Shown here piece after piece: positions 54,801 through 64,000 of a stretch of DNA of 64,000 nt. The position numbers and the translations under genes were made by a program. A model generated the notes under the pieces. That model was not told where the DNA came from. It saw only the letters and a list, made by a program, of their open reading frames with translations, and did not search any database. Within the stretch, counting starts at the first letter, position 1; every line of letters starts with the position of its first letter. The DNA comes from Papiliotrema nemorosa (Eukaryota; Basidiomycota; Tremellomycetes; Tremellales; Rhynchogastremaceae), in NCBI GenBank assembly GCA_032158125.1, contig JASKOT010000019.1, positions 248,001-312,000 on the forward strand, written 5' to 3'.

Positions 54801-55838
54801 GCGGAATTCTACCCACTCGGCACCTAGACCATACCCTATCCAACTCTCTGCGCACCTACAAGCCGCCTCTGCCTCTTTGACCACCTCCTCCCCTACCCCG
54901 ACCGGCATGCCGACCGAACGATAAACCTCCAAAGACCGTTTAATGTAACCCATCACTTGTCCAAGATCCATCTCCAAATGGACTCTCAACGCATTCCTCT
55001 TTTGGGTGGATATTCCCGCTCGACCAATTTCCTCCACTACGATGGATAACCATTCCAATCCCCATAGACGCATTTTCCAGCCTATCCTCACTCCATCTTG
55101 CAAATGTGCAGAGAGCGTCGGTGTCGAGAACCCAGAGGCAGGGGCGGAAGGTGGGAGAGGGGAAGATTGCGCCGAGGTAGAGAGTGTATTGAGGACAGTG
55201 AGGAGAGGAGATGGGAAGAGGTGGAACGGGAGACGTAGGAGTAGACTCGCAAGCTATCATGAGCCATGTGATATCTCGCCATTGGGATGAGGGGTCTCAC
55301 ACTTCCAAAGAGTTTACGGATGACTAGACTGTTCGCAGGTTGGTAAGAGTGAGGGTTGACCGGGGAGACCGCATGACCCAGGTTATCCAACAACAACCTC
55401 AGTAGTGCAGAATGGAGTTCTTGGGGTAATGAATCCCTAGGATCTCGTCAGATGCATCTCAGACCTTTGACGTACCAATCGCGACTGATCTTGACTTGAG
55501 CAGTGTGAGCGCCAAAGAACCGGACATTTGGATCCTACGGGTCAGTCAATGACGCCGTGGTATCGACGCCCACCTCATGAGTCGCTAAACCAGCAATCAG
55601 ACCCCATGCTTCCGTTGTCGCTTGGATATTCTGTAATTGATGTTGTAGATCTTTTGCTAAACCGGGATTAGACGAAGTCGCAGGGTCGAACAGCTGCAAA
55701 ATGGTCTAAATGTGTGAGCTCGAAATGCCTTTGGTATAGTTAACCGGGCGTACTTGGGCGACCCGAGCCAAGTCTTGTCCCTGCAGAACGGGGAACGACA
55801 AGCTCGTAGATGAGGACGGATAGTCCGACTCATCCATG
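51868..55838 (-). CDS. IPO13: Importin-13-like karyopherin beta
   Basis: Large many-exon gene of about 1000 aa. Start MDESDYPSSSTSLSFPVLQG, then QDLARVAQTILQLFDPATSS, LQHQLQNIQATTEAWGLIAG, THEDPNVRFFGAHTAQVKIS, RDW: the importin-beta N-terminal pattern, where the first HEAT repeats scan a partner being moved. HEAT-like helices continue throughout (LEWLSIVVEEIGRAGIST, LALRVHL-type arrays, HSALLRLLLDNLGHAVSPVN). The end reads LLAGTKFPSPLEPLADTLLK, HFGPQLLRAIILSAGSEGPR, SVIPNLAELLAGFVSRVPGL, then SRTAKKMREALHEFALVSRG, LDNTV. The final K-x-M-x-x-x-x-x-E-F-x-x-x-x-R-G-L matches the importin-13/transportin-3 branch. Ran-dependent nuclear import/export is the family role; cargo unknown. The GTG-led extension above 55838 is not used. 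Internal splice sites are only partly resolved. Confidence 0.8.
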
Positions 55839-56211
55839 ACGCAGACGTTGGATGGACAGTCTTGTGCGATGATGAGAGAGACTGCACGAGTCGAGGTCAA
55901 AAGTCGATAAATCTGAAACGAGGCAACTTTGGCGTCATTCACTTGACGGGTGCATGCTTCTTCTTTCTTCTGTATATCTTTCTACGGGTCACTAACACCT
56001 CGCCTGATATGCTCGGTATCCGCCACTAGCCCGAATATTATAACCAAAATCGAAAGGAAAAAACAAGAGTTACCGAAGAAAGGGGAAGGTCTGTATCCTT
56101 CCCTTGATTCGTCTCGATCAAAGAACAGCCCCCATGCGTCGATTATCATACACGCCTAATGGTAGTCATACAGTCAACCGAGGATGCCCAAGAAGCCCAA
56201 AAGTTCGCTGC
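55839..56211. other. Intergenic, no gene seen
   Basis: About 370 bp between the two minus-strand genes: the promoter of the karyopherin and the 3' flank of the HMG-box gene. No motif stands out. Confidence 0.5.
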
Positions 56212-58836
56212 TCACACCCCGTCGGCAGCCGGAACATCGGATTCGGCGCTGCTGGTACCACTCGTAGCCTCCTCAGACGCAGCCGTTGCAGGCTCTGCGG
56301 TAGCGTCCTCTGGAACATCTGAAATCGGAGCCACTTCGACTTGCTGGACAGGAGTGTCAGAGGAAGCTTCCGGAACCGCATTGTCTACTACCGAGCTGAA
56401 TTGAACCGATTCGTCGGCTACCTGTGGGGATACGTCGAGCTTGTCGATGGGTTCTGACTGGGGCTCAACAAGCGTGGACTCGGAAGGCGGGTGCTCGGAG
56501 GGAACAGCGGGTTGAACGTTGACTTCGTCCCCAGCGCTAGCAGCGATTTCACGGACCGCTTCCTCGCTCTTCGGCAAACCTTGATCCAGCTGCGTATCGG
56601 CTTGAGTCTGATCCGCGGCTTGGGCCAGAGACGGTGCAGCGTCGGTCTCACCGCCGACCAAATTTTGTATTTGACCCCAATCGCCCGACTCGCCGTTGGT
56701 TCGACCGACACTTGTGAATCCTCCGAGGTCCATGCCGCCTAATGGAAATGGCTGGTACTCGCCCATGAGTTCGGGCTGAGGCGGGTCGCTGACGAAAGAG
56801 TCGAACCCAATTTCGGTACTTGTGAGCAAGGGCGCAGCCGCCTCTTCCTTGATGACGGGTTTGGGGACCTCTGCAACGGGTTCCGGGTAAGTTCTAGTTG
56901 GCACATCCTCGCCTCGAGCTCGAGCAGCAGCATCCTCCTCGTAAGTCTTGCGGGCGGCTTCGTAGTCTTGTTTGTCCTTTTCGGCTTGAGATAAAAAGGG
57001 CTACAGTCAGTCCAATTCCAAGATGCGACTTGAAGATGTGACTCGCTCTCTTCTCCTCATCAGACAGACTCCTCCAGCGTTCTGCGGCAAGCACAGACTG
57101 CTTGGTCGTCTCACTCTCATCTCCCCATACTCTTGCTCGAAGTGCATCGTCTTCCCGAATACCTTTTAGGAATAAAAAGTATGCCGAGAGCGGTTTCTTC
57201 GGCGCATTCGGATCCTTGAGATTACCCTTGCGCGATTTACCCTCTTTCCTCTGTTGCGCGCGGAAAGCATTTTCCACACGAATATCCTCGGGCGTGAGGG
57301 TCGCTTGCCACGCGGCGAGCTCTTTGGCATATTGATCTTTGCTCTCTTGGACCTTGCCGACATAGTATGCTTTCTGCTCGGCCGTCAAGTTGGCGTAGGC
57401 TATACCAGCATCTTTTGCAATCTGCGCAACATTGAGCTTGGCATGATGAGGTGTACCACCTGGCGAGTTGCCCGAAGAAGCGGCAGCTTTCGCCTTGTTG
57501 AGCTCGTCGGTGAAGAAGAGCTGCCACATGGACTGAGCTTGGCGCGGAGGATGAAGGTGAGACTTGGCTGGCGGCTTGGGTACAGGTTTCTCGACCGGTT
57601 CCTCTTTTTTGCCCTTTTTCTTCTTGCCATCTTTGCTTTCGTCGTCTGACTGGTCGGCCGGGCGTTTGCCTAAACCATCGTAGTCTTTCGAGTCCTTTTT
57701 GGCGATCGGTGGAGCCGCGTGTGCCGGATTGGCAATCGGACCCGGGTGCGTGGCAGTGTGAGGGGTTGCCGGAGGGTAATATTGAGGGTTCCAGGGTTGT
57801 TGCCAAGATGCGTACTGATTCGGCATCGTATTGTTGTAGCCCTGCCATTGCTGAGCTGGGTATCGACCAGTTTGAGATTGCCACGGTTGTGACTGTGACT
57901 GCTGCGGCTGTTGGTGCATAGGCGGAAGGTGTGACTGCGCTGATCCAGCGGGTTGAGCAGGTTGAGCAGGTTGAGCTGGCTGGGCAGACTGTTGAGTTTG
58001 TTGGGGCTGTGGAGCCGAGATGCTCCTATCGTGGTTGTAGTTCTGGTAATAATCGTACGACGGTCGACCGGCATCAGGAACTGCAGTCTGTGGGGTGTTT
58101 GCTGACCGAGGATAGGTGGCCGGAGGATAATGCGACGACCATTGACCTTGTCCTTGGCCCTGCTGTTGGTAGTCGTAGTAATTGTGGTAGCCGCCGCCGT
58201 ACGGGTGGGCGGTTTGAGGTTGAGCGGGTGGTTGAGCTGATGTGGGCTGATAGGGGGTGTTTGGGTCAGGGGTGCCTTGCGCCTGGTAGAATCTCGAAGC
58301 GGGAGATGAAGTAGCCGCAGCCGATGCAGGCGGAGTCGAGGCAGGTTTGTTACCGCTAGCTCGACGATTGGTAGCGGTGGTAGAGTAACCTTGCAGGCTG
58401 GGAGTGAGCGAGTGTTCAGTGATCAATCTCACCTCATGGGTTGTGCGCCATAGTTGTAATTGGTGTTGTTGTTGTAGTATGGGTAGGCATCGTTGGGATA
58501 CTCTTCGCGCCGTTCCACATCCCCAGCAGTGTAAGCTCGTGGATTGGAAGCACTTCGCTGATGATTATACACGTTGGCAGGCTGTACACCGAGGAGATCG
58601 GCGAGGACAATAGCAAACGCATCGGGTGAGAGGTCAAATAGCGAGGGCATAGATGAACAGGGTAAGTGGGAGGAGCACGGGAGAAGAGAAGCCATGGTCA
58701 GCTAGACGATCTCTGGGGAGCGGAGAAAAGGTAAAGGTCTATCGGCCGACTGGTGAAAGGATGGAAGTGAAAGACTTACCGCTTGCCAGTTGTGGTTTGA
58801 GCCTCCAGCTTGCTGAGATGGAGCAGGGTTCTGCAT
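56212..58836 (-). CDS. Q/P/Y-rich protein with two HMG boxes
   Basis: The N-terminal half is low complexity: MQNPAPSQQAGGSNHNWQA in exon 1, then Asn/Tyr-rich (YPYYNNNTNYNYGAQPM) and Gln/Pro-rich stretches (QTQQSAQPAQPAQPAQPAGS) of prion-like type. An acidic/basic Lys segment (DDESKDGKKKKGKKEEPVEK) precedes HMG box 1 (QAQSMWQLFFTDELNKAKAA; VAQIAKDAGIAYANLTAEQK, AYYVGKVQESKDQYAKELAA) and HMG box 2 (DPNAPKKPLSAYFLFLKGIR; VLAAERWRSLSDEEKR, PFLSQAEKDKQDYEAARKTY). The C-terminus is acidic, Ser/Pro-rich (EEATSGTSSAESDVPAADGV). It should be a DNA-bending chromatin factor of Nhp6/Hmo1 type; the exact orthologue is not clear. First exon uncertain: an alternative ATG at 58695 gives MASLLPCSSHLPCSSMPSLF instead. 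Confidence 0.78.
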
Positions 58837-60105
58837 ACTGGAGGTGAGACTGTGGGATCATAAGATTTGCGGGACGCAGGAGGGTGAATGGATGACAAAC
58901 GCAATGGTCAGCTCGACCGTTTGTATATTGGGATGATCGAGACACACCTTGTTTACACCTCGGAGATTGGCTTATCGATAAGGATCTGGGACGCAGATTG
59001 AGTTGCAATCTGGCCCGTGATTAGACCTCCACGCGTTGGGCAAGGGCGAAGGGGTGAGGATGACGATCCTTGGGTCTGGGCTGATCTGAGGTGGCAAGGG
59101 TTGAAGGGCCAGGAGAGAACGGACCGGGTGTGGAGAAAGAGGGTGGGTGTCGAAGGTTATGTCTCCGGGGGGGGGGGGGAGGTGAGGGCGAAGGCGAAGA
59201 GATCGAACCCAAACAAGGGAAAACCGATCGAGTCGAGGAGAAACAAGCAGCGAAAGGAAGCCTAAAACCGGGATGATGCGCGTTCCCGGCTCAAAGGCAG
59301 GCAAAGGGGGAGGACGCGCGTCGTGGATGATACTCGGAGAGTGACGACGTGGTGCAGCAAGGGGATGGGGGAGGTTTGGGGGATTGAAGGGAGTATGGAC
59401 AAGGTGGGAAGCGAAAGGGCAAGGAGAGAAGGCAAGAGATCGGGAGGCGGTGACCGGATCGTGTGCCTTTGGAGGGGGAATTACCTTTAGACGGATCGAA
59501 CCACGTTGCGATCTTGTTTTAGTCTCTGGGACTTGTCTCGCAGTCGTTCGGTGGGGGAGGGGGCCACCAAGGGAGGTCGAGAGGGAGGGGGCGATGATCA
59601 AAGCGACAACAGGTGGGATGGGGGAGTGATGTGCTAATACTTTATTTTATTTGAGGCCAGGGAGGCCGAGAGCGAAGCGGATTACGGGAGTACAAGGATG
59701 ATTCCGCCTTTGGGAGGGTCTACGTAGCAATAATGAGAGGGCGAGGGATTTCAATGGGGGGCGAGTGAGAACAAGGATAGTAGCTAAACAAACAACCCCC
59801 ACCACCCCACCCCCCATCTCCCCCTTTCGCATGGCAAAAAAACGCCCTGCGAGTCACAGCGAGGGAGGGGGGCCAGAGAGCCGTCGCATCGGCCCCCCTC
59901 CTGTACCATACCCTTCGGTGATTGGCTTATTGACCGACCCATCCAGGGAATTACCCCATCCGGCCGTGTCATCGGCAAAAGGATGAAATACATGACGTGG
60001 GATATCACCGACACGTGATCTCGCGTCCCCTTGCGGATTATCACTCGGATGATCCGGTGTCTCCATCAGCCGACCTGTTCTACTGACACGACCACTCGAC
60101 CTCAA
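58837..60105. other. Long GC-skewed intergenic/leader region
   Basis: About 1.27 kb without a supported gene, purine-rich on the plus strand (so CT-rich upstream of the minus-strand HMG gene), including 13 consecutive G. A 209-codon minus-strand frame (58972-59601) is Pro/Arg/Leu/Ser-rich, as expected from CT-rich DNA, and is not called. Confidence 0.55.
59167..59179. repeat. Poly-G tract (13 G)
   Basis: Uninterrupted G run inside the purine-rich region upstream of the HMG-box gene. Confidence 0.9.
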
Positions 60106-61554
60106 ATGCCATATCCAGAGGCGACCCCCTACGACGAGGGGTACCTCAAGGTATCAGACTTGCACACCTTGCAGTGAGGGCATATGCATCTCGTTACGCT
60201 CATTTCATATAACTCATATGCAGCTACATGCAATGTGGGAATCCGTCGGGCAAACCAGGTTAGGCGTGTTGACGCATTCGAGCTCATGGCAGTCGTCTTC
60301 TTGTCAGTCTTTGAACGCTATCGTTCCTTATCCTAGGCACGGCGGTCCAGGTGGCTATGCTGGACCAGGAGATACCGTATACTTTGACCCAAAGGTATTT
60401 CGCGTCGTTCTCTTCTCGCAAAGAGGATGTGGAAAGAGCACTCCGTGAGGGTTTTCACGTGCTACATCAGTATTGGCTCATACAATAGTCCCGGAGAGAC
60501 GAGAGAGAATACCACTTGGGATCTTGGTGAGTTTGTTCACCCCACGTTCAGCTCACACCAGTCGCCGATATCGAATCACTGCGTGGACATGTAGGAATCA
60601 ATAAATGGATGGTCTTTGGCGGTTCTTGGTGAGTCGTCTATCATATAGAGCTCATCCCAGGGGCTCAACCCTCGCCCTTGCATACTCTCAGACCCACCCT
60701 GATCGAGTTCAAGCGTTGATCCTTCGAGGCATTTTTCTCTTTCGCAAGGCGGAAATCGACTTTTTCTGGAGGAGCGGAACTAGATGTGAGTTTGACCACA
60801 CCCAGCAGATGCTGATCGTAGGGTTCTGGCCTGCTGAATGGTGAGCGTAGATTTAGGCGAGAGCTAAGTCCCAGGGAAGATTTTGTGCAGCCTATCAAAG
60901 AGTCTGACCGAGGGGACTTTGACTCGTTCAACAAGGCATACCATGCCCTTCTCACCGATCCCGATGATGAAGTCAGTCTAGATGCGGCTAAACGATGGAG
61001 TCGATGGGAAAGTCAAGTGGGCAGGCTGTTTCCTGATCAAGAAGCGATCGCAAGGAGCGATACAGATCTTCGCTGGGCGAGGTGAGTGTCATCGCAATAT
61101 TACACATTGACAGCAGAACGTTTGCCTTGATGGAGTGCCACTATTCGCTCAACGGAGTAGGCCGCATACAGCAACGTGTACTGACGCGAGGCATTCATGC
61201 CTGATGGCCATTTGATCGAGGAGGCCCAAATGGCCAAGATGTATGTCACGTCGCAATCACCAGCTCACCCGTCAGTCGGCATATCCCTTGTGTGGTTGTC
61301 CAAGGCCGGTATGACCTCGTCTGTCCGGTAAGTCTGCTGAATAGCTCCGGTTTACGATAGCCTCAATCGGCGTATGATCTCGCCAAAGCGTGGAGCAAGG
61401 GACTGCAGTTGCACATGATTGCCGATGCTGGTCATACTGCCAAGGAACCTGGAACGCTGCAAAAGCTGACCGAGGTGCGTCTCAGCCTCTTGGTAGATGA
61501 CTGTGCTACGCCGTGCTGACTGGTGAGACCATGGATGAATTTGGGCGTGGGTGA
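60106..61554 (+). CDS. Proline iminopeptidase-like alpha/beta hydrolase
   Basis: Fourteen exons inferred: 60106-60173, 60224-60258, 60293-60302, 60337-60444, 60489-60526, 60562-60628, 60661-60785, 60822-60840, 60875-61081, 61114-61156, 61191-61240, 61276-61327, 61361-61474, 61528-61554. They total 963 nt and 320 aa, a multiple of three and the normal size of the S33 family, which removes N-terminal proline. The joined protein reads GYLKVSDLHTLHYMQCGNPS, GKPVVFLHGGPGG (oxyanion loop), SQRGCGKSTP, ENTTWDLVADIESLRGHVGI, FGGSWGSTLALAY (nucleophile Ser), RKAEIDFFWRSGTRWFWPAE, WEDFVQPI, ALMECHYSLNG, VVVQGRYDLVCP (acid Asp) and ADAGHTAKEPG (catalytic His). Complete catalytic triad. Twelve of 13 joins fit family sequence; the last exon (TMDEFGRG) is least certain. 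Confidence 0.85.
60293..60302 (+). other. 10-nt microexon of the iminopeptidase gene
   Basis: TCGTCTTCTT lies between AG at 60291-60292 and GT at 60303-60304. It supplies VVF and part of L in P-V-V-F-L-H-G-G-P-G-G. Skipping it shifts the frame before the catalytic core. Confidence 0.7.
60822..60840 (+). other. 19-nt microexon of the iminopeptidase gene
   Basis: Codes W-F-W-P-A-E-W with flanking bases, matching the conserved Trp/Pro segment before the E-D-F helix of the family. Flanked by a 36-nt and a 34-nt intron. Confidence 0.7.
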
Positions 61555-62026
61555 CAGATCTTCATCCCGCATTATCCGGGCCGTGAATATGGGGGGTGGT
61601 GGCCAGGGTCGAGTGGCAAAATGACGTTTTCCGAGATGCATGACGATTCCAGTAAACCGATCGCGGGGGGGGACTAAGCTAGTCCAAATGTGTGTTTCCT
61701 CGGCCGGCAGGTTCATGTCGGTTCATGTCAGCCCAATGGCACTCTATGTCTCCCCCTCCACACTCACTAGCCAGCAATAGACTACCAGAGCGGATTTGCT
61801 GACTGCAGCGGCAGACCGGGATGAATCACCCACCCCCTGGTCCCCTGGTCCCTCAAATCCGTGGTTTGACATCATCGTGCAAATATTACAGCTGATTCAT
61901 TTCTTCGATGGTCATATTTTCATGAGATCGAACGTATAAGCCATGGTGACCTCAGCTATCCCTTTCGGCTGGTATATATAAGACCAAGGTGACTTTCTCA
62001 TCCCCCTCTATACTCACCCTTTCAAA
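61555..62026 (+). promoter_or_regulatory. RDS1 promoter region
   Basis: About 470 bp. It holds an 8-G run (61665-61672), two CCCCT elements in a CCCCTGGT direct repeat (61834-61846), and a TATATATAAG box at 61973-61982, 45 bp before the ATG. CCCCT is the stress-response element of fungal Msn2/4-type factors, which would suit an RDS1 stress gene. Confidence 0.5.
61973..61982 (+). promoter_or_regulatory. TATA box (TATATATAAG)
   Basis: Strong TATA element 45 bp upstream of the RDS1-family ATG at 62027. Confidence 0.6.
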
Positions 62027-63305
62027 ATGTTCGCATTCAAGACGCTCGCTGCTGTGTTGCCATTCCTCGCTAGCGTTATCGCTGCACCTGCTCCTATTCC
62101 CAATGGAGGTGTAGGAGTTCGAACGAACGACACTCCCCCAGCATATGCCGTCTACTCTGACTGTGTGTTATCCCTAGATATCTCAAGTGGTGGCTGACGA
62201 AATAGTCGATTTCCAGTCTTTCAACCTGGGTCTGTACCAAGAGTGGATCGAGTTGTACGTCCGCCGCAAGGTCTCTCGATCTCATTGAATCTGACATCCA
62301 GGGACTTGTTCAACTACGGTGTCGCCCGATTCAGTGCCGAGGAATTCGCCGAGGCTGGATTGAACGCCGATGATGTCTCACTTATCCAATTCATGGCTAA
62401 CCAGGTGAGCTCAAACGTTCTGTGGTCAGATGGACAGTGCTGACATTTTTTAGGAAGTTGGTCACGCTACCCTTCTTTCCAACATCATTGCTCGAGGTGG
62501 TCGAGAACCTGCTCAGCAATGCGAGTACAAGTACGATTTTGACAATGTCCGAGACTTTGTCAACTTCTGTCAACGACTCACTCGGTGGGGAGAATCTGGC
62601 GTCTACGGATTCTTGTCTCATCTCGATGCCCGAGATGCTGCGACTTTACTCACTCAATCCATCACCACCGAGGCTCGACAACAAATGGTATTCCGACAAT
62701 TCTCTGGAGCTCACCCCATGCCCGTCTACTTTGAGACTGGTATCTCCCAAGCCATGGCATGGTCTTTGCTCAACCGATACATTGTAGGATGCCCCGCCAA
62801 CAACTCAAGGATCGAATGGCCAGCATTCCCTTGGTTGTCCGTCACCAACGAGCCCAACCTGTTGCAAGATGGTTACAACGCCGCCATCACCCACAACCGA
62901 ACTTCTCTCACCGAGCCCGGAAGACGAGTCGAGTTCCAATGGGAGTCGGCTGGAAAGAGCGTCGGACCCAACAACAGTTACAACACTTCGATCGGTGGAT
63001 TGATCAATGCTACTCAACCCGCCTTTGCCGCGTTTATCAACCAACTCAACGTCACCTACGCCCCATTGAACGTTACCGGTTCCAACACTGGATTTGCCTT
63101 CCAGCCCAACGGTACCGTCTTCGAGGAGACTCCCAATGACAACATCATCGTGAGTTAATCTTACACATTGCCCGTCCACTGCTGATCGTATCAGAACGGC
63201 ACTTCGTTTGTCGCTTTGACCGATGTCGATCTCTACGTCACCCCTTACAACTTGTCCCTCTTGAACGACCACATCTTCGCTTGGGGTCTCTACCAGGCCA
63301 ACTAA
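62027..63305 (+). CDS. rds1: Secreted ferritin-like RDS1 family protein
   Basis: Stress-linked secreted protein of the Rds1/desiccation family. A signal peptide is plain: MFAFKTLAAVLPFLASVIA, cleavage near A-P-A-P. The ferritin-like helical domain follows: DFQSFNLGLYQEWIEL, LFNYGVARFSAEEFAEAGLN, LIQFMANQEVGHATLLSNII (E-x-G-H, metal-type positions), FVNFCQRLTRWGESGVYGFL, SHLDARDAATLLTQSITTEA, RQQMVFRQFSGAHPMPVYFE. Multiple N-x-S/T sites (AITHNRTSLT, SYNTSIGG, INQLNVTYAPLNVTGSNTGF) show a glycosylated exported protein. The end is VTPYNLSLLNDHIFAWGLYQ, AN. About four short introns, for instance 62164-62206. Metal binding is not shown. Codon bias suggests high expression. Confidence 0.9.
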
Positions 63306-64000
63306 GCGGAGAAGCGGAGAAGCGTCAGGCGTGAAAAGTGAAAAGTGAAGAGAGAAAAGGAGCTGACCTCGTATCGAGAGGCCATCATATAATATAGCAC
63401 TATGCTCATCGATGTATCGATCACTCTTGCCTTTTGAGACCCTTCTGGGCGATGATCTTGGTCGTGATTGTGCTGAATTTCATTGATGCCTCGCCACTAT
63501 CATGAATCTCGGTTTAGCCGGGTTGATTAGCCGATCTCTCACTTTCCAGACCATAAATCGCTATATGGTCAGAATCACCATTATGAACAGGTGACCCCGT
63601 CTGTGAGCAACGCTGACTGAATAGGATACCCGTTGTACTGGTAAGTAGACTTTAGAGTGGCTACGTGAAAGCTGAGCCGTGAGACAATCGACGAAATCGA
63701 GTGAGCAACATACACCTGTCGTCGGGAATCAGCGCTGACAAGAAGGTATCTTCTTGACCAATTGGCATGTCCACCATCGACGACATGCATCTACAGCTTA
63801 CACATAGCCGCCACCTGATAAAGATGAGGAAGCCAAAGTGACCAAACTTCGTCAAACGCTCAAACTCGCTCTGGAACAAGTCCGTAAAAACGCCGAATGA
63901 GCCTATCGCTGTTCAACCCACTTCCGACATGCATGAGCTCTCCACCTCTGTCGGCTTCGTTGCGCCTCTCCTGCATTTGAACCGGGCCATGCGCTACCAG
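63306..64000. other. 3' flank with no supported gene
   Basis: About 695 bp to the window edge. GAGAAGC and GTGAAAA short repeats lie just after the RDS1 stop (63307-63350), probably in the 3' UTR. Short frames at 63581-63879 show no protein character. A gene may begin beyond the edge. Confidence 0.4.

Noticed and set aside
58972..59601. 209-codon minus-strand frame
   Set aside because: Pro/Arg/Leu/Ser-rich translation expected from CT-rich DNA; no domain, no splice context.
1..64000. tRNA, rRNA, transposon or CRISPR signals
   Set aside because: Scanned for B-box GGTTCGA patterns, terminal repeats and spaced repeats by eye; the few GGTTCGA hits fall in coding or unrelated sequence. A tRNA search program would settle this.

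Overview
The window is nuclear DNA of a basidiomycete fungus, most likely a Tremellales yeast (Cryptococcus/Kwoniella-like). The reasons are dense genes on both strands, almost every gene cut by several short GT-AG introns (mostly 45-75 nt) with CTGAC/CTAAC/CTCAC-type branch sites close to the 3' splice site, and proteins that read as fungal orthologues of eukaryotic housekeeping genes. No prokaryotic operon structure, CRISPR array, tRNA or rRNA gene, transposon or phage gene was seen. Exon structures below were deduced by eye from splice signals, reading-frame continuity and family motifs. Several were confirmed because the summed exon length is an exact multiple of three.

Layout. 0.1-5.3 kb: NAT9-like acetyltransferase (+), complex I subunit NDUFS5 (-), a tandem GNAT-like protein (+) and an unknown protein (-). 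5.3-7.9 kb: sparse region with two small unknown genes (-). 7.9-12.0 kb: isovaleryl-CoA dehydrogenase (-) and choline-phosphate cytidylyltransferase (-). 12.2-15 kb: kinetochore subunit Spc24 (+) and two small unknown proteins (-), one holding an exact 69-bp tandem duplication. 15.4-21.1 kb: eEF1B-gamma (-) and nibrin/NBS1 (-). 21.4-27.1 kb: ESCRT-III Vps24 (+), DPM3 (-), a family-X DNA polymerase with a mitochondrial-type leader (+) and S-adenosylmethionine synthetase (+). 27.8-35 kb: a Ser-rich unknown protein (-), a short-chain dehydrogenase (+), ICE2 (-) and the mitochondrial PP2C phosphatase PTC5 (+). 35-42 kb: auxilin-like SWA2 (+), a membrane/coiled-coil unknown (+) and two closely spaced unknown genes (+). 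42-50 kb: DUS1 (-), cyclin C/SSN8 (+), IMP dehydrogenase (-) and CCT2 (-). 50-59 kb: an unknown protein (+), an importin-13-like karyopherin (-) and a Q-rich two-HMG-box protein (-). 60-63.3 kb: a proline iminopeptidase-like hydrolase (+) and the secreted ferritin-like RDS1 family protein (+). The last 0.7 kb has no gene I can support.

The genes do not form a biosynthetic cluster. They are a normal mix of mitochondrial metabolism (NDUFS5, IVD, PTC5, DNA polymerase X), ER and lipid function (cytidylyltransferase, ICE2, DPM3, SAM synthetase), DNA repair and chromosome segregation (NBS1, Spc24), protein folding and translation (CCT2, eEF1B-gamma) and nuclear transport. The most unusual features are: the iminopeptidase gene, whose inferred 14 exons include a 10-nt and a 19-nt exon and are mostly separated by 32-36-nt introns; ICE2 and PTC5 start codons only 18 bp apart in divergent orientation; a mitochondrial-type DNA polymerase X; one outsized intron near the 5' end of each of three growth genes; and a nibrin whose FHA domain lacks the usual S-R-x-H signature.
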